From positions 1 to 14,565 of the forward strand of contig CAKZUM010000129.1 in the NCBI GenBank assembly GCA_937921525.1: a DNA stretch of 14,565 bases. Direction: 5' to 3'. The notes under the pieces are model-generated. The model was not told where the DNA came from. It ran no database searches and was given only the letters and a program-made list of their open reading frames with translations. The position numbers and the translations under genes were made by a program. Positions 7,172-14,536 of this stretch are shown here, piece by piece; position 1 is the first letter of the stretch, and each line of letters begins with the position of its first letter. This DNA is from an uncultured Saprospiraceae bacterium. GTDB lineage: Bacteria > Bacteroidota > Bacteroidia > Chitinophagales > Saprospiraceae.

Positions 7172-7996
7172 TCAAATTTTTCTAGTCCTCAGTTGTTCGT
7201 ATAATTTTACAGCTTCATTATAACTTTTATAATGAGGCAATTCTTTTTTTATCACTTCTTTTTCTCGACGTTTATCTTCATTGGGAATAGGAGAGCTTAG
7301 AATAGAAGGGCTTGGAATTTCGATGGGTATAGTTGCTAAAAATTCAGCAAGTTCTTTCGCAGATAAAATAGGCGCAGCAAAAGAAGTTCCATAGTGTTCA
7401 TTGATTTTTTGAATCAGTAACCAAGGCGTATCTTTATGATCTACTAAATCAAAATAAATCGTAGGTGGTAACTTTAGAAGACCTTGATAAAAATAAATAT
7501 AGGTATGCAATGCGACTTGAATGCTAAGTCTTTTATCATAGCAAACCAAAGAAGATAAACAATCTAATGGATGTCGAATGGTTATAATCAGCGGTATTTC
7601 TTTTGAATGAGATTTTTTAATTTGCTGTAAGCTATGTGTGTGGTGAGCTAAATGATGATCTGGATTAAAATACCTAAAATAGTAAGCAAAGTAAGTACCA
7701 CCGCTTCTAAGAAATCCATCTATACACATCTTTGTATTTGGATTGATCCATTTTATAGGCGGTGCAGCCCTATTAATTGGTAGCTTGTGCGTTAATTGAT
7801 GCAAGAAGGCGTTATTCGCTAAATAAAAACCAATTAAAAAGTAGCTATTTTTATAATACTTTGATAACATTAATATATTTTGCGCTTTAAGTAACGAATA
7901 TATAATTATTTTCTCTTCAAAACTAGGCTTGTTCTCAAATAAAAAGCCTACTATATAACTGAGTAACTTATTGTCTGCAAAGTTACTTTCTTTCAT
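7172..7996 (-). CDS. Small sulfotransferase-like P-loop protein
   Basis: This 274-residue protein is the only leftward gene. It has a P-loop sulfotransferase signature: CIDGFLRSGGTYFAYYF (91-107), matching the GFPRSGNTYL-type 5'-phosphosulfate loop with core Arg97-Thr101, and TIRHPLDCLSSLV (139-151), matching the 3'-phosphate-binding segment with Arg141 and Ser148/149. The first 90 residues are an unusual hydrophobic/aromatic helical region not seen in compact sulfotransferases; the last 60 are charged and proline-rich. It would use PAPS in the cytoplasm, though its acceptor is unknown and catalytic activity is not assured. It interrupts an otherwise co-directional operon, converges on the GT4 gene (30 bp) and diverges from the ABC permease with only 5 bp between start codons. 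An in-frame Met at residue 43 would shorten it and leave room for a promoter, but the hydrophobic N-terminus looks coding. It may be a later insertion. Confidence 0.72.
   Translation of the reverse strand: MKESNFADNKLLSYIVGFLFENKPSFEEKIIIYSLLKAQNILMLSKYYKNSYFLIGFYLANNAFLHQLTHKLPINRAAPPIKWINPNTKMCIDGFLRSGGTYFAYYFRYFNPDHHLAHHTHSLQQIKKSHSKEIPLIITIRHPLDCLSSLVCYDKRLSIQVALHTYIYFYQGLLKLPPTIYFDLVDHKDTPWLLIQKINEHYGTSFAAPILSAKELAEFLATIPIEIPSPSILSSPIPNEDKRREKEVIKKELPHYKSYNEAVKLYEQLRTRKI
7962..7987. promoter_or_regulatory. Inverted repeat at the divergent start, candidate operator
   Basis: AGTAACTT (7962-7969) and AAGTTACT (7980-7987) are perfect 8-bp arms around a 10-nt spacer. The repeat lies inside the first codons of the leftward gene and ends 14 nt before the ATG of the rightward permease gene. 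Because the two start codons are only 5 bp apart, regulatory DNA for each gene must overlap the other's coding sequence, so a dyad here could be a protein-binding site or an mRNA hairpin in the early coding region of the leftward gene. Confidence 0.35.
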
Positions 7997-8001
7997 ACTT
8001 T

Positions 8002-8799
8002 ATGACGGATAGAATATTTGAGTTTGTAGAAAAAAGATTACCTAAAAATAATCGAATAGAGCGAATTTGGAAAATCGCCCAAGTCGATTTCAAAAGAAGG
8101 TATTATAATGACGTACTAGGCTTGCTTTGGGCATTAGCTAATCCACTTTCTCAGATAGGTTTATATTATTTTATATTTACTCGAATCTTTAAGAAAGAGC
8201 AAGAAAACTATGTATTATATATCTTCTGCGGAATTATTCTTTGGCTAGCATTTGCAGAAGCTAGTAGAAAAGGTTCTTTGATACTAAAAGAAAAACAGTA
8301 CTTGATGGAGAATATCCAATTCAATTGGGTAGACTTGTATATTTCGCATATGCTGTCCATTACTTATGGAATGGTCTTCAATTTTTTCGCTTATGCGATT
8401 ATCTCCTTGTTGTATAAAAATACCTATGGAGAATATTTTTATCTATTCCCGATCGTACTCTTAACTTGGTTTATATTTGGGTTGGCCATTAGCATTATTT
8501 TAAGTTTACTGAGACCCCTATTTGAAGATAGTTTTCATATATGGAATATTCTGCTAAACATAGGGTTTTGGTCATCAGGGATTTTTTACTCTGGAACTTA
8601 TTTTTTTGAAGACTATACTTGGTTTTCGTATATAAACCCTTTTATAGGAATAATTCTCAACGCAAGAGCCTGTCTATTAGAAAACAATGAATTATATCCA
8701 TTTTGGCTAATTTATAATTTCTTATTCGCAGGAATATTTCTAGTAGTAGCAATCTATATTTTTAAAAAGAACATTAAAAAAGTTACAGAAAAGATTTGA
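8002..8799 (+). CDS. ABC-2 polysaccharide export permease (Wzm/KpsM/TagG-like)
   Basis: This 265-residue inner-membrane protein forms the channel of an ABC exporter for a lipid-linked polysaccharide. The N-terminal amphipathic segment IWKIAQVDFKRRYYNDVLG (22-40) followed by LLWALANP is the family hallmark, which fixes the start at 8002 despite the absence of a Shine-Dalgarno site. About six membrane segments can be seen near 46-62, 71-87, 115-137, 146-170, 180-200 and 236-255, with the INPFIGII motif (211-218) before the last one. Length matches Wzm/TagG proteins. The ATPase gene follows immediately (TGATG), giving a complete export pair. The ABC route means the chain, including cytoplasmic modifications such as sulfation, is probably finished before export. 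Confidence 0.9.
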   Translation: MTDRIFEFVEKRLPKNNRIERIWKIAQVDFKRRYYNDVLGLLWALANPLSQIGLYYFIFTRIFKKEQENYVLYIFCGIILWLAFAEASRKGSLILKEKQYLMENIQFNWVDLYISHMLSITYGMVFNFFAYAIISLLYKNTYGEYFYLFPIVLLTWFIFGLAISIILSLLRPLFEDSFHIWNILLNIGFWSSGIFYSGTYFFEDYTWFSYINPFIGIILNARACLLENNELYPFWLIYNFLFAGIFLVVAIYIFKKNIKKVTEKI

Positions 8800-9548
8800 T
8801 GGAAATGGAGGAAAATATTGTTTTAAAAGTCAAAAATGTTGCTAAAACATTTTACGTCATGGACAAGCATGCCTCTATGGGAACAAGAGTGAAATCTTTA
8901 ATTAATCCTAAAAAATATGCTCAAAAGGTAGAGGTGTTAAAGACCATTAGCTTTAATGTTTTTAAAGGAGATTTTTTAGGAGTTATTGGGGAAAATGGTA
9001 GTGGAAAATCTACCTTGCTAAAAATTATTATCGGCTATATAGATGCGAATGAAGGAGGCAGTGTAGAAGTCAATGGACGACTCACGAAACTTGCCCTAGG
9101 AATGGCCTTTGATGATGCACTAACAGCAAGAGATAATATCTATCTAAATGGATCTATTTTCGGACTAACTTTTGAAGAAATTGAGGAAAGATTTGAAGAG
9201 ATCATAATGTATGCAGAAGTAGAAAAGTTTGTTAATACCCCCCTTCGATTTTATTCGAGCGGTATGCGTTCCAGACTGGCCTTATCTATTGCATTACATG
9301 CAGAGGCTGATATTTTTTTGATTGATGAATTTTTTGGGGAGGTTGGAGATATAGGCTTTAAAGCTAAATCTAATAATATTTTTAATAATAGAATCGCTAA
9401 TGGAAAAACAATATTATTTGTCTCTCATTTTATGAATTTGATAGAACAATATTGTAACAGGCTATTAGTGATAGATAAAGGAAATGGCTATCTATTTGAA
9501 GATGTAAAGGAAGGCCTACTATTTTACAAAAGTCGAATAAGTGCATAA
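8799..9548 (+). CDS. ABC polysaccharide export ATPase (Wzt/KpsT/TagH-like)
   Basis: This 249-residue ATPase powers the permease encoded just upstream. It shows Walker A GENGSGKST (64-72), LTARDNIYLNG (108-118) typical of Wzt/TagH, the ABC signature YSSGMRSRLA (152-161), Walker B DIFLIDE (171-177) with the catalytic Glu177, and the switch His210 in FVSHF. The D-loop region reads FFGEVGD, one residue longer than the usual VLAVGD. It ends soon after the nucleotide-binding domain, so it lacks the C-terminal carbohydrate-binding domain of long Wzt proteins such as those of E. coli O8/O9a, and recognition of a terminal cap is not expected. Start: an ATG at 8799 overlaps the permease stop by one base; a TTG at 8796 is possible but less likely, and another ATG at 8805 is an alternative. 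Confidence 0.9.
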   Translation: MEMEENIVLKVKNVAKTFYVMDKHASMGTRVKSLINPKKYAQKVEVLKTISFNVFKGDFLGVIGENGSGKSTLLKIIIGYIDANEGGSVEVNGRLTKLALGMAFDDALTARDNIYLNGSIFGLTFEEIEERFEEIIMYAEVEKFVNTPLRFYSSGMRSRLALSIALHAEADIFLIDEFFGEVGDIGFKAKSNNIFNNRIANGKTILFVSHFMNLIEQYCNRLLVIDKGNGYLFEDVKEGLLFYKSRISA

Positions 9549-9555
9549 TAGAAAT

Positions 9556-11052
9556 ATGTCAAATATAGCCAGAAGATGTATCCTTATCTTAGGGGTTCAT
9601 CGAAGTGGCAGCTCCGCCCTGTCAGGTGTGCTTGATAGAATGGGCATTGATCTGGGAAAGGCGATCGCCCCACCCTCTTATGATAACCCAAAGGGTTTTT
9701 ATGAAAATACTCGAGTTCAGGCATTAAATAATAAATTACTTGCTGAATTAAAAATCACTTGGGATTACACAGGTTTAATAAATGGGGACTGGTGGAAACA
9801 CCTATCTATCAGCAAATATCGATCAGAAGCTATCGAAATTATTGAGGAAGAATTTAAGGGACAAAGTTTATTTGCAATTAAAGATCCCCGTATCTGCTAT
9901 CTATTTCCATTTTGGGAAAATATATTCGATTCTTTAAATATTACGATTCAATGTATAGTGATGCTTCGACATCCTGAGGAAGTAGCGGCGTCTTTGGAAA
10001 AACGTAATCAATTTTCCTATACCAAATCACATCTTCTTTATTTATCTCATCTTTTTTGTATTGAAAAATACAGACAAGGATATGTTACTTCTTTTGTTAA
10101 ATATGATGAGTTACTTAATGATCCCTTGCAAATAGTTCAACAACTTGATAGAGAATTAAATTTAAATAGATCCAAAGAAAATATATCAACAGAACGTTTT
10201 GATGACTTCATAAGCAAGGGGCTTCGAAATCATCACTTCTCCGATACGACACTTATCAATAAGCCTTTTCTTTCCCACATAGCATCTAGCTATCAGACGT
10301 TTTTCACTTTGCCAAGAGAAAAGTCAACTATTGAACAAATAACTCTTTTGAGCGCGCAGCATGAAAAATTTCTAAATGCTTTTGGTAATGGGTTAGAAGA
10401 AGGAAATAGATATACTACTAGTATACTGATTAATTTTGGCGAAGGATTTCAGGAAGTCGAAAAGCTATCGGCAATCATTAAAGCGGATCAACATCTTTGG
10501 GACATTAATGAGTGGTGCGATGAGAAAACGATTCATGCGGTTAAATTGCTTCCTATAAGTAGTGCTGGTTTTGTAAATTTAGAACCATCATTATCCTTAA
10601 AGACTGCCCAAATATCGAGTAATGCAAATTTTGTAGAAGACGACACCTATTATTTTGAAGACAAACATTCAGAAATAATATTTCAATTCCAAGCTCCCCA
10701 AAAATTAGATGATTGTACCCTTCTTTTATCCTATGATTATATTATCCCATCTGTTGATTTTTCCTTAAATGAGTCGTTAAGAGAATTGAATCAATTAAAG
10801 ACTTCTTTTAGTTATAGATTAGGGTGGATTTTGACTAGCCCATTCCGATTAATTTACTATTTATTTCATTTATTTCGAGCAGATCGAGTAAGTCAAATAA
10901 TCCCCTTAATAAAGTCAGTTTTAAAAAATCCTATGGGCTTACTTAAGAGTGTACAACCGCAGCATTTTAAAACGCTTAAAAATGCACTCCTTACAGAACC
11001 GCCAGATGTAATTGTTAAAAATATCATCAAATTAATCCGAAAAAATAATTAG
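9556..11052 (+). CDS. Sulfotransferase with long C-terminal extension
   Basis: From the ATG at 9556 this is 498 residues; a GTG at 9541, overlapping the ATPase gene, would add five. The first 230 residues are a PAPS sulfotransferase: ILGVHRSGSSAL (11-22) as the 5'-phosphosulfate loop, a YDNPKGFYEN motif (42-51) found in bacterial members, FAIKDPRICYLFPFW (106-120) and MLRHPEEVAASLEKR (136-150) as the 3'-phosphate site. The remainder is unusual: an AQHEKF helix (268-273), a beta-rich stretch (about 288-395) of unknown fold, then SYRLGWILTSPFRLIYYL (419-436), a motif resembling the C-terminal tails of many surface-polysaccharide glycosyltransferases, and an amphipathic basic end. The tail may dock the enzyme to the membrane or assembly complex (inference). 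It sits between the export ATPase and the priming transferase, consistent with sulfation of the lipid-linked chain before export. Confidence 0.85.
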   Translation: MSNIARRCILILGVHRSGSSALSGVLDRMGIDLGKAIAPPSYDNPKGFYENTRVQALNNKLLAELKITWDYTGLINGDWWKHLSISKYRSEAIEIIEEEFKGQSLFAIKDPRICYLFPFWENIFDSLNITIQCIVMLRHPEEVAASLEKRNQFSYTKSHLLYLSHLFCIEKYRQGYVTSFVKYDELLNDPLQIVQQLDRELNLNRSKENISTERFDDFISKGLRNHHFSDTTLINKPFLSHIASSYQTFFTLPREKSTIEQITLLSAQHEKFLNAFGNGLEEGNRYTTSILINFGEGFQEVEKLSAIIKADQHLWDINEWCDEKTIHAVKLLPISSAGFVNLEPSLSLKTAQISSNANFVEDDTYYFEDKHSEIIFQFQAPQKLDDCTLLLSYDYIIPSVDFSLNESLRELNQLKTSFSYRLGWILTSPFRLIYYLFHLFRADRVSQIIPLIKSVLKNPMGLLKSVQPQHFKTLKNALLTEPPDVIVKNIIKLIRKNN

Positions 11053-12083
11053 TGAACATTTTTTTATCATTCCTAATAGCATTCATTTTAAGTTATTTAT
11101 TGGTGCCATTGATTATCAAGGTGGCTATTAAAAATGAATTGTATGATGTACCGAATGCTAGAAGTTCCCACTCTACAATCGTACCGTTATTCGGAGGCGT
11201 TGCAGTTGTAATTGCCAGTTGTGGAAGCTTACTACTTTTTGGTAGTTCTTATTTGGTAGTGGATCACCTCTGGCTCATTCTTGCCTTACTAATTATTTTT
11301 GGGGTAGGTCTTAGAGATGATTATATGGGGGTTTCGCCCCGTAATAAAATCGTTTTTCAGTTAATAGTTGCCAGTGTTCTGCTGGTTATTGATTATAGAC
11401 TTACTAACTTATTTGGCTTGTTTGGTATCTATAGTCTCCACCCTTTGATTAGCTATACACTAAGTGCTTTGGTCATTATTTTCTTTATCAATGCCTATAA
11501 TCTGATTGATGGAATCAACAGCCTTTTAGGAGGATTAACTGTGGTGGCTACCTTAAGTCTTGGCTATTGGTTTTATGTAGCAGAAGATCATTTTTTCACA
11601 GTATGTTCCTTTTCTATTGCGGGTGCTACTGCTGGATTTTTAAAATATAATATTACACCTGCAAAGATTTATATGGGAGATTCTGGTTCTATGGTTATCG
11701 GCTTTTTTATGGTTGTATTGACTCTGAGATTTATTGATATTTATACTACCTCTTTTCCAGATATACTCCTATCCGATCGTATTATTGCTATTGCACTTAG
11801 CTTTTCTTTCCTACCTATTTTTGATGCTTTTAGAGTATTTATCATCCGAATTGTCAATAAGAAAAATCCGTTTCATTCTGATAGATTACATTTTCATCAC
11901 TTATTATTAGATAACGGATATTCTCATTCTAAAGCTACCTTGATTTTAGTATCAGGTAATATACTAATGATTTTTTTTGCTTTGTGGTGTGAGTCGCTTA
12001 GTTCATTAAGTACGCTTATTGTCATGACGTTAGCCGCTTCCTTTTTCACCTCTATGTTAACTCGGTTAAAGCCTAAACAATAA
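11052..12083 (+). CDS. Undecaprenyl-phosphate sugar-1-phosphate transferase (WecA/TagO family)
   Basis: This 343-residue multi-spanning membrane enzyme would start the glycan by moving a HexNAc-1-phosphate from its UDP-sugar to undecaprenyl phosphate. Family landmarks are present: PNARSSHSTIVPLFGG (34-49), the Asp pair in GLRDD (86-90), NAYNLIDGIN (147-156), the catalytic-site IYMGDSGSM (206-214) and the histidine motif HSDRLHFHHLL (275-285). About ten or eleven membrane helices are apparent. It uses a GTG start that overlaps the preceding stop (TAGTG), so its translation is probably coupled to the sulfotransferase. A WecA-type initiator next to a Wzm/Wzt-type exporter matches ABC-dependent O-antigen or teichoic-type assembly. 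It could instead serve a general role in lipopolysaccharide synthesis; the sugar donor (commonly GlcNAc) is inferred from the family. Confidence 0.9.
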   Translation: MNIFLSFLIAFILSYLLVPLIIKVAIKNELYDVPNARSSHSTIVPLFGGVAVVIASCGSLLLFGSSYLVVDHLWLILALLIIFGVGLRDDYMGVSPRNKIVFQLIVASVLLVIDYRLTNLFGLFGIYSLHPLISYTLSALVIIFFINAYNLIDGINSLLGGLTVVATLSLGYWFYVAEDHFFTVCSFSIAGATAGFLKYNITPAKIYMGDSGSMVIGFFMVVLTLRFIDIYTTSFPDILLSDRIIAIALSFSFLPIFDAFRVFIIRIVNKKNPFHSDRLHFHHLLLDNGYSHSKATLILVSGNILMIFFALWCESLSSLSTLIVMTLAASFFTSMLTRLKPKQ

Positions 12084-12086
12084 GCA

Positions 12087-13535
12087 ATGCTCTTCAATTC
12101 TGTAGAATTTGCCCTTTTCTTACCTCTTGTATTCCTGCTATATTGGTTTGTTGCTAATCGAGATTTACGTCATCAAAATATCTTATTATTAGTAGCTAGT
12201 TATTTCTTTTATGGTTGGTGGGATTGGCGATTTCTATCCCTAATTTTTTTTAGTACCTGTGTTGATTTTTTGATAGGATTGCAACTAGGAAAGGTAACAA
12301 ATCATCAGCAACGAAAAATACTGTTGTGGTGTAGTCTTTTTGTAAATATTGGATTGTTAGGCATCTTTAAATATTATAATTTTTTCGCAGATAATTTCGT
12401 ACAGGCCTTCTCTCTATTTGGTACTACGTTTGATCCCGCACGACTTAATATTATTTTACCCATAGGTATTAGTTTTTACACGTTCCAAACGCTCAGTTAC
12501 TCTATAGATATATATCGACAAAAATTAACCCCAACTAAAGACTTCGTTGCCTTCGCTGCTTTTGTAAGTTTTTTTCCTCAACTCGTCGCAGGTCCAATTG
12601 AACGAGCTACGAATCTACTCCCACAATTTACGACTGAAAGAAGATTTGATTATGAAAAGGCAGTAGATGGATTGCGACAGATACTTTGGGGGCTATTCAA
12701 AAAAGTAGTAATCGCAGATAACTGTGCGGAGTATGCTAATTTAATCTTCAATAATTCTGCTGACTATGGTGGAAGTACCCTCCTACTCGGTGCTATATTT
12801 TTTACCTTTCAAATCTATGGAGACTTCTCTGGGTACTCTGATATAGCCATTGGTACGGCTAGGCTATTTGGATTTAATCTAATGCAAAATTTTGCCTTTC
12901 CTTATTTCTCCAGAGACATGGCAGAATTTTGGCGGCGCTGGCATATTTCTCTTTCTACCTGGTTTAGAGATTACCTATATATTCCCTTAGGCGGGAGTCG
13001 TGGAGGCACGGTATCAAAGGTCCGAAATACCTTTATCATTTTTTTAGTGAGTGGCTTTTGGCATGGTGCTAATTGGACCTTCATTATATGGGGGCTATTG
13101 AATGCGATTTATTTTCTCCCTCTTTTATTAACGAATAGCAACCGACAAAATTTAGACATCGTGGCTAAAGGAAAGTGGTTGCCCTCTCTAAGAGAGTGCC
13201 TCTCCATGCTACTTACCTTTAGTCTGACTGTGGTCGCATGGATATTCTTTAGAGCAGAAAATTTATCACATGCTTGGGCTTATCTTTCTGAGTTATTTTC
13301 AACATCTTTATTCTCCTCCCCCCATTTTTTAGGTCGTACTAAGGTCATTCATTTACTCTTAATAATCATTGGCTTTGTAATCGTTGAATGGGTAGGAAGG
13401 GCAGAAAAACATGCTATTGCAACATTAGGATTAACATGGAATCGGTTGTTCCGTCATGGGTTTTACTTCGTGCTTATTCTGCTTATATTTTTCTTTAGCG
13501 GTCAAGAACAAGCCTTTATCTATTTTCAGTTTTAA
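12087..13535 (+). CDS. MBOAT-family O-acyltransferase (AlgI-like)
   Basis: This 482-residue inner-membrane protein relays acyl (usually acetyl) groups across the membrane for O-acylation of an exported polysaccharide. Conserved MBOAT/AlgI elements occur in order: LFNSVEFALFLPLVF at the N-terminus, ASYFFYGWWDWRFL (37-50), SFFPQLVAGPIERA (161-174), QIYGDFSGYSDIAIG (242-256), FWRRWHISLSTWFRDYLYIP (281-300) and GFWHGANW (323-330), whose His326 corresponds to the essential histidine of AlgI. Length agrees with AlgI-type proteins. It starts 3 bp after the priming-transferase stop, and the next gene starts 6 bp after its own stop, forming an MBOAT plus periplasmic SGNH-like pair similar in logic to AlgI with AlgJ/AlgX. 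The acceptor is presumably the polymer made by this locus, but cell-wall or lipid acceptors remain possible. Confidence 0.92.
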   Translation: MLFNSVEFALFLPLVFLLYWFVANRDLRHQNILLLVASYFFYGWWDWRFLSLIFFSTCVDFLIGLQLGKVTNHQQRKILLWCSLFVNIGLLGIFKYYNFFADNFVQAFSLFGTTFDPARLNIILPIGISFYTFQTLSYSIDIYRQKLTPTKDFVAFAAFVSFFPQLVAGPIERATNLLPQFTTERRFDYEKAVDGLRQILWGLFKKVVIADNCAEYANLIFNNSADYGGSTLLLGAIFFTFQIYGDFSGYSDIAIGTARLFGFNLMQNFAFPYFSRDMAEFWRRWHISLSTWFRDYLYIPLGGSRGGTVSKVRNTFIIFLVSGFWHGANWTFIIWGLLNAIYFLPLLLTNSNRQNLDIVAKGKWLPSLRECLSMLLTFSLTVVAWIFFRAENLSHAWAYLSELFSTSLFSSPHFLGRTKVIHLLLIIIGFVIVEWVGRAEKHAIATLGLTWNRLFRHGFYFVLILLIFFFSGQEQAFIYFQF

Positions 13536-13541
13536 AAATCA

Positions 13542-14489
13542 ATGAACCTATTTTTAAAAAATATCATCCGCTTCTCCCTAAAAGGTCTACTCCTTTTTAT
13601 ATTGATATTTGGCATAAATTCTTATTGGGTAAGAACCCATCCTTTTCCTGAATTAAAGCAATTGCAAGAAGCGTTAGACACAGCACAACCATTTATTTTC
13701 TTTGGCGATAGCGTAAACAGGCACTATGCAAAAAATGATACAGACAAACGATCTATAGCAGAAATCCTTGACGCTCAATTAGTACAATCTGTCACAGGTA
13801 TATCCTATTATGCCTACCACTCAGAATTGTATTTAGCGTTTATCAAGCACATCAATAGAACAGCTCCTAATAAAAAAGTAACAATTCTTATCCCCATCAA
13901 TCTACGCAGTTTTTCTCCCGAATGGGATCTTCGTCCTAACTACCAGTTTCTTAAAGAAAAGTATGCCCTTAACGGTTATCCCTATTGGCGACATTTCAAT
14001 TTTAATCAGTATGAATTAATCCATAAAGCTACTTTTGAAAAAACGCCTATTCTATACGAAAACAAAAAAATAGGAACTGTAGCAACACTAGAAAAAATGC
14101 TTCCAATTGCCGCAAGAGATACCAGCCTACGCTATGGATTTATCTACCACTATATGCAGGCTATTCCGTCAGATCATCGAAAAATAAAAGCACTCCAAGA
14201 GATCGCTCATTTTAATAAAAACAGGAATTTAGATATTCGATTTTATTTTACTCCTATTGATTATATGCTCGCTGAAAAAATCGGTATCCAAGATTTTAGA
14301 GCGCAGATTGCTAGCAATAAAAAAGTCATACAAGCAGGCATACAAGATAGCACAACGGAAATAATTGATCTAAGCCTATTACTAGATTCTACCCAATTCG
14401 ACTATGAGAAAATTCCGAATGAACACTTAAATCAATATGGTAAAGAAGTATTGGTACATCAACTTGAATTATTGTTTAGAGCAGAATAG
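13542..14489 (+). CDS. Membrane-anchored GDS(L)/SGNH-like protein, putative MBOAT partner
   Basis: This 315-residue protein has one N-terminal hydrophobic segment (about 13-29, LKGLLLFILIFGINSYW) after basic residues, so it is likely anchored in the inner membrane with its domain in the periplasm. FIFFGDSVNR (51-60) resembles the nucleophile block of SGNH hydrolases with Ser57 as candidate; ILIPINLRSFSPEW (115-128) could hold the Asn block; NEHLNQYGKEVL (293-304) matches the C-terminal catalytic-His block with His295. The Asp normally three residues before that His is Pro292 here. Position directly behind an AlgI-like MBOAT suggests it completes acyl transfer to the polysaccharide, as AlgJ/AlgX or DltD-type partners do. 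I cannot assign it to a named family. It is the last gene of the locus and is followed by a strong hairpin. Confidence 0.7.
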   Translation: MNLFLKNIIRFSLKGLLLFILIFGINSYWVRTHPFPELKQLQEALDTAQPFIFFGDSVNRHYAKNDTDKRSIAEILDAQLVQSVTGISYYAYHSELYLAFIKHINRTAPNKKVTILIPINLRSFSPEWDLRPNYQFLKEKYALNGYPYWRHFNFNQYELIHKATFEKTPILYENKKIGTVATLEKMLPIAARDTSLRYGFIYHYMQAIPSDHRKIKALQEIAHFNKNRNLDIRFYFTPIDYMLAEKIGIQDFRAQIASNKKVIQAGIQDSTTEIIDLSLLLDSTQFDYEKIPNEHLNQYGKEVLVHQLELLFRAE

Positions 14490-14503
14490 TTGAAGGAAAG
14501 CAA

Positions 14504-14536
14504 ACGTTTACTAAACCTCAAAGGTTTAGTAAACGT
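14504..14536. terminator. 15-bp perfect hairpin after the last gene
   Basis: ACGTTTACTAAACCT (14504-14518) and AGGTTTAGTAAACGT (14522-14536) are exact reverse complements around a 3-nt loop (CAA), starting 15 bp past the stop at 14489. This is the strongest stem in the window and a natural candidate for the 3' end of the operon transcript. No T-tract follows, so intrinsic termination is not typical; it may instead stabilise the mRNA end, act from both sides, or bind a protein. The remaining bases to 14565 hold nothing I recognise. Confidence 0.55.

Noticed and set aside
7144..7186. Longer-range pairing ACTAGA (7144-7149) with TCTAGT (7181-7186) as a bidirectional terminator
   Set aside because: Only six AT-rich pairs with a 31-nt loop; too weak to call.
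7929..7957. TTG plus TATATA spaced about 20 bp, as a promoter for the ABC permease
   Set aside because: The boxes match the Bacteroidota consensus only loosely and lie in AT-rich coding DNA of the leftward gene, so chance is likely.
9661..9668. GCGATCGC octamer, resembling the HIP1 repeat of cyanobacteria
   Set aside because: I noticed it only once, inside the third sulfotransferase gene; codon content explains it and all else points to Bacteroidota.
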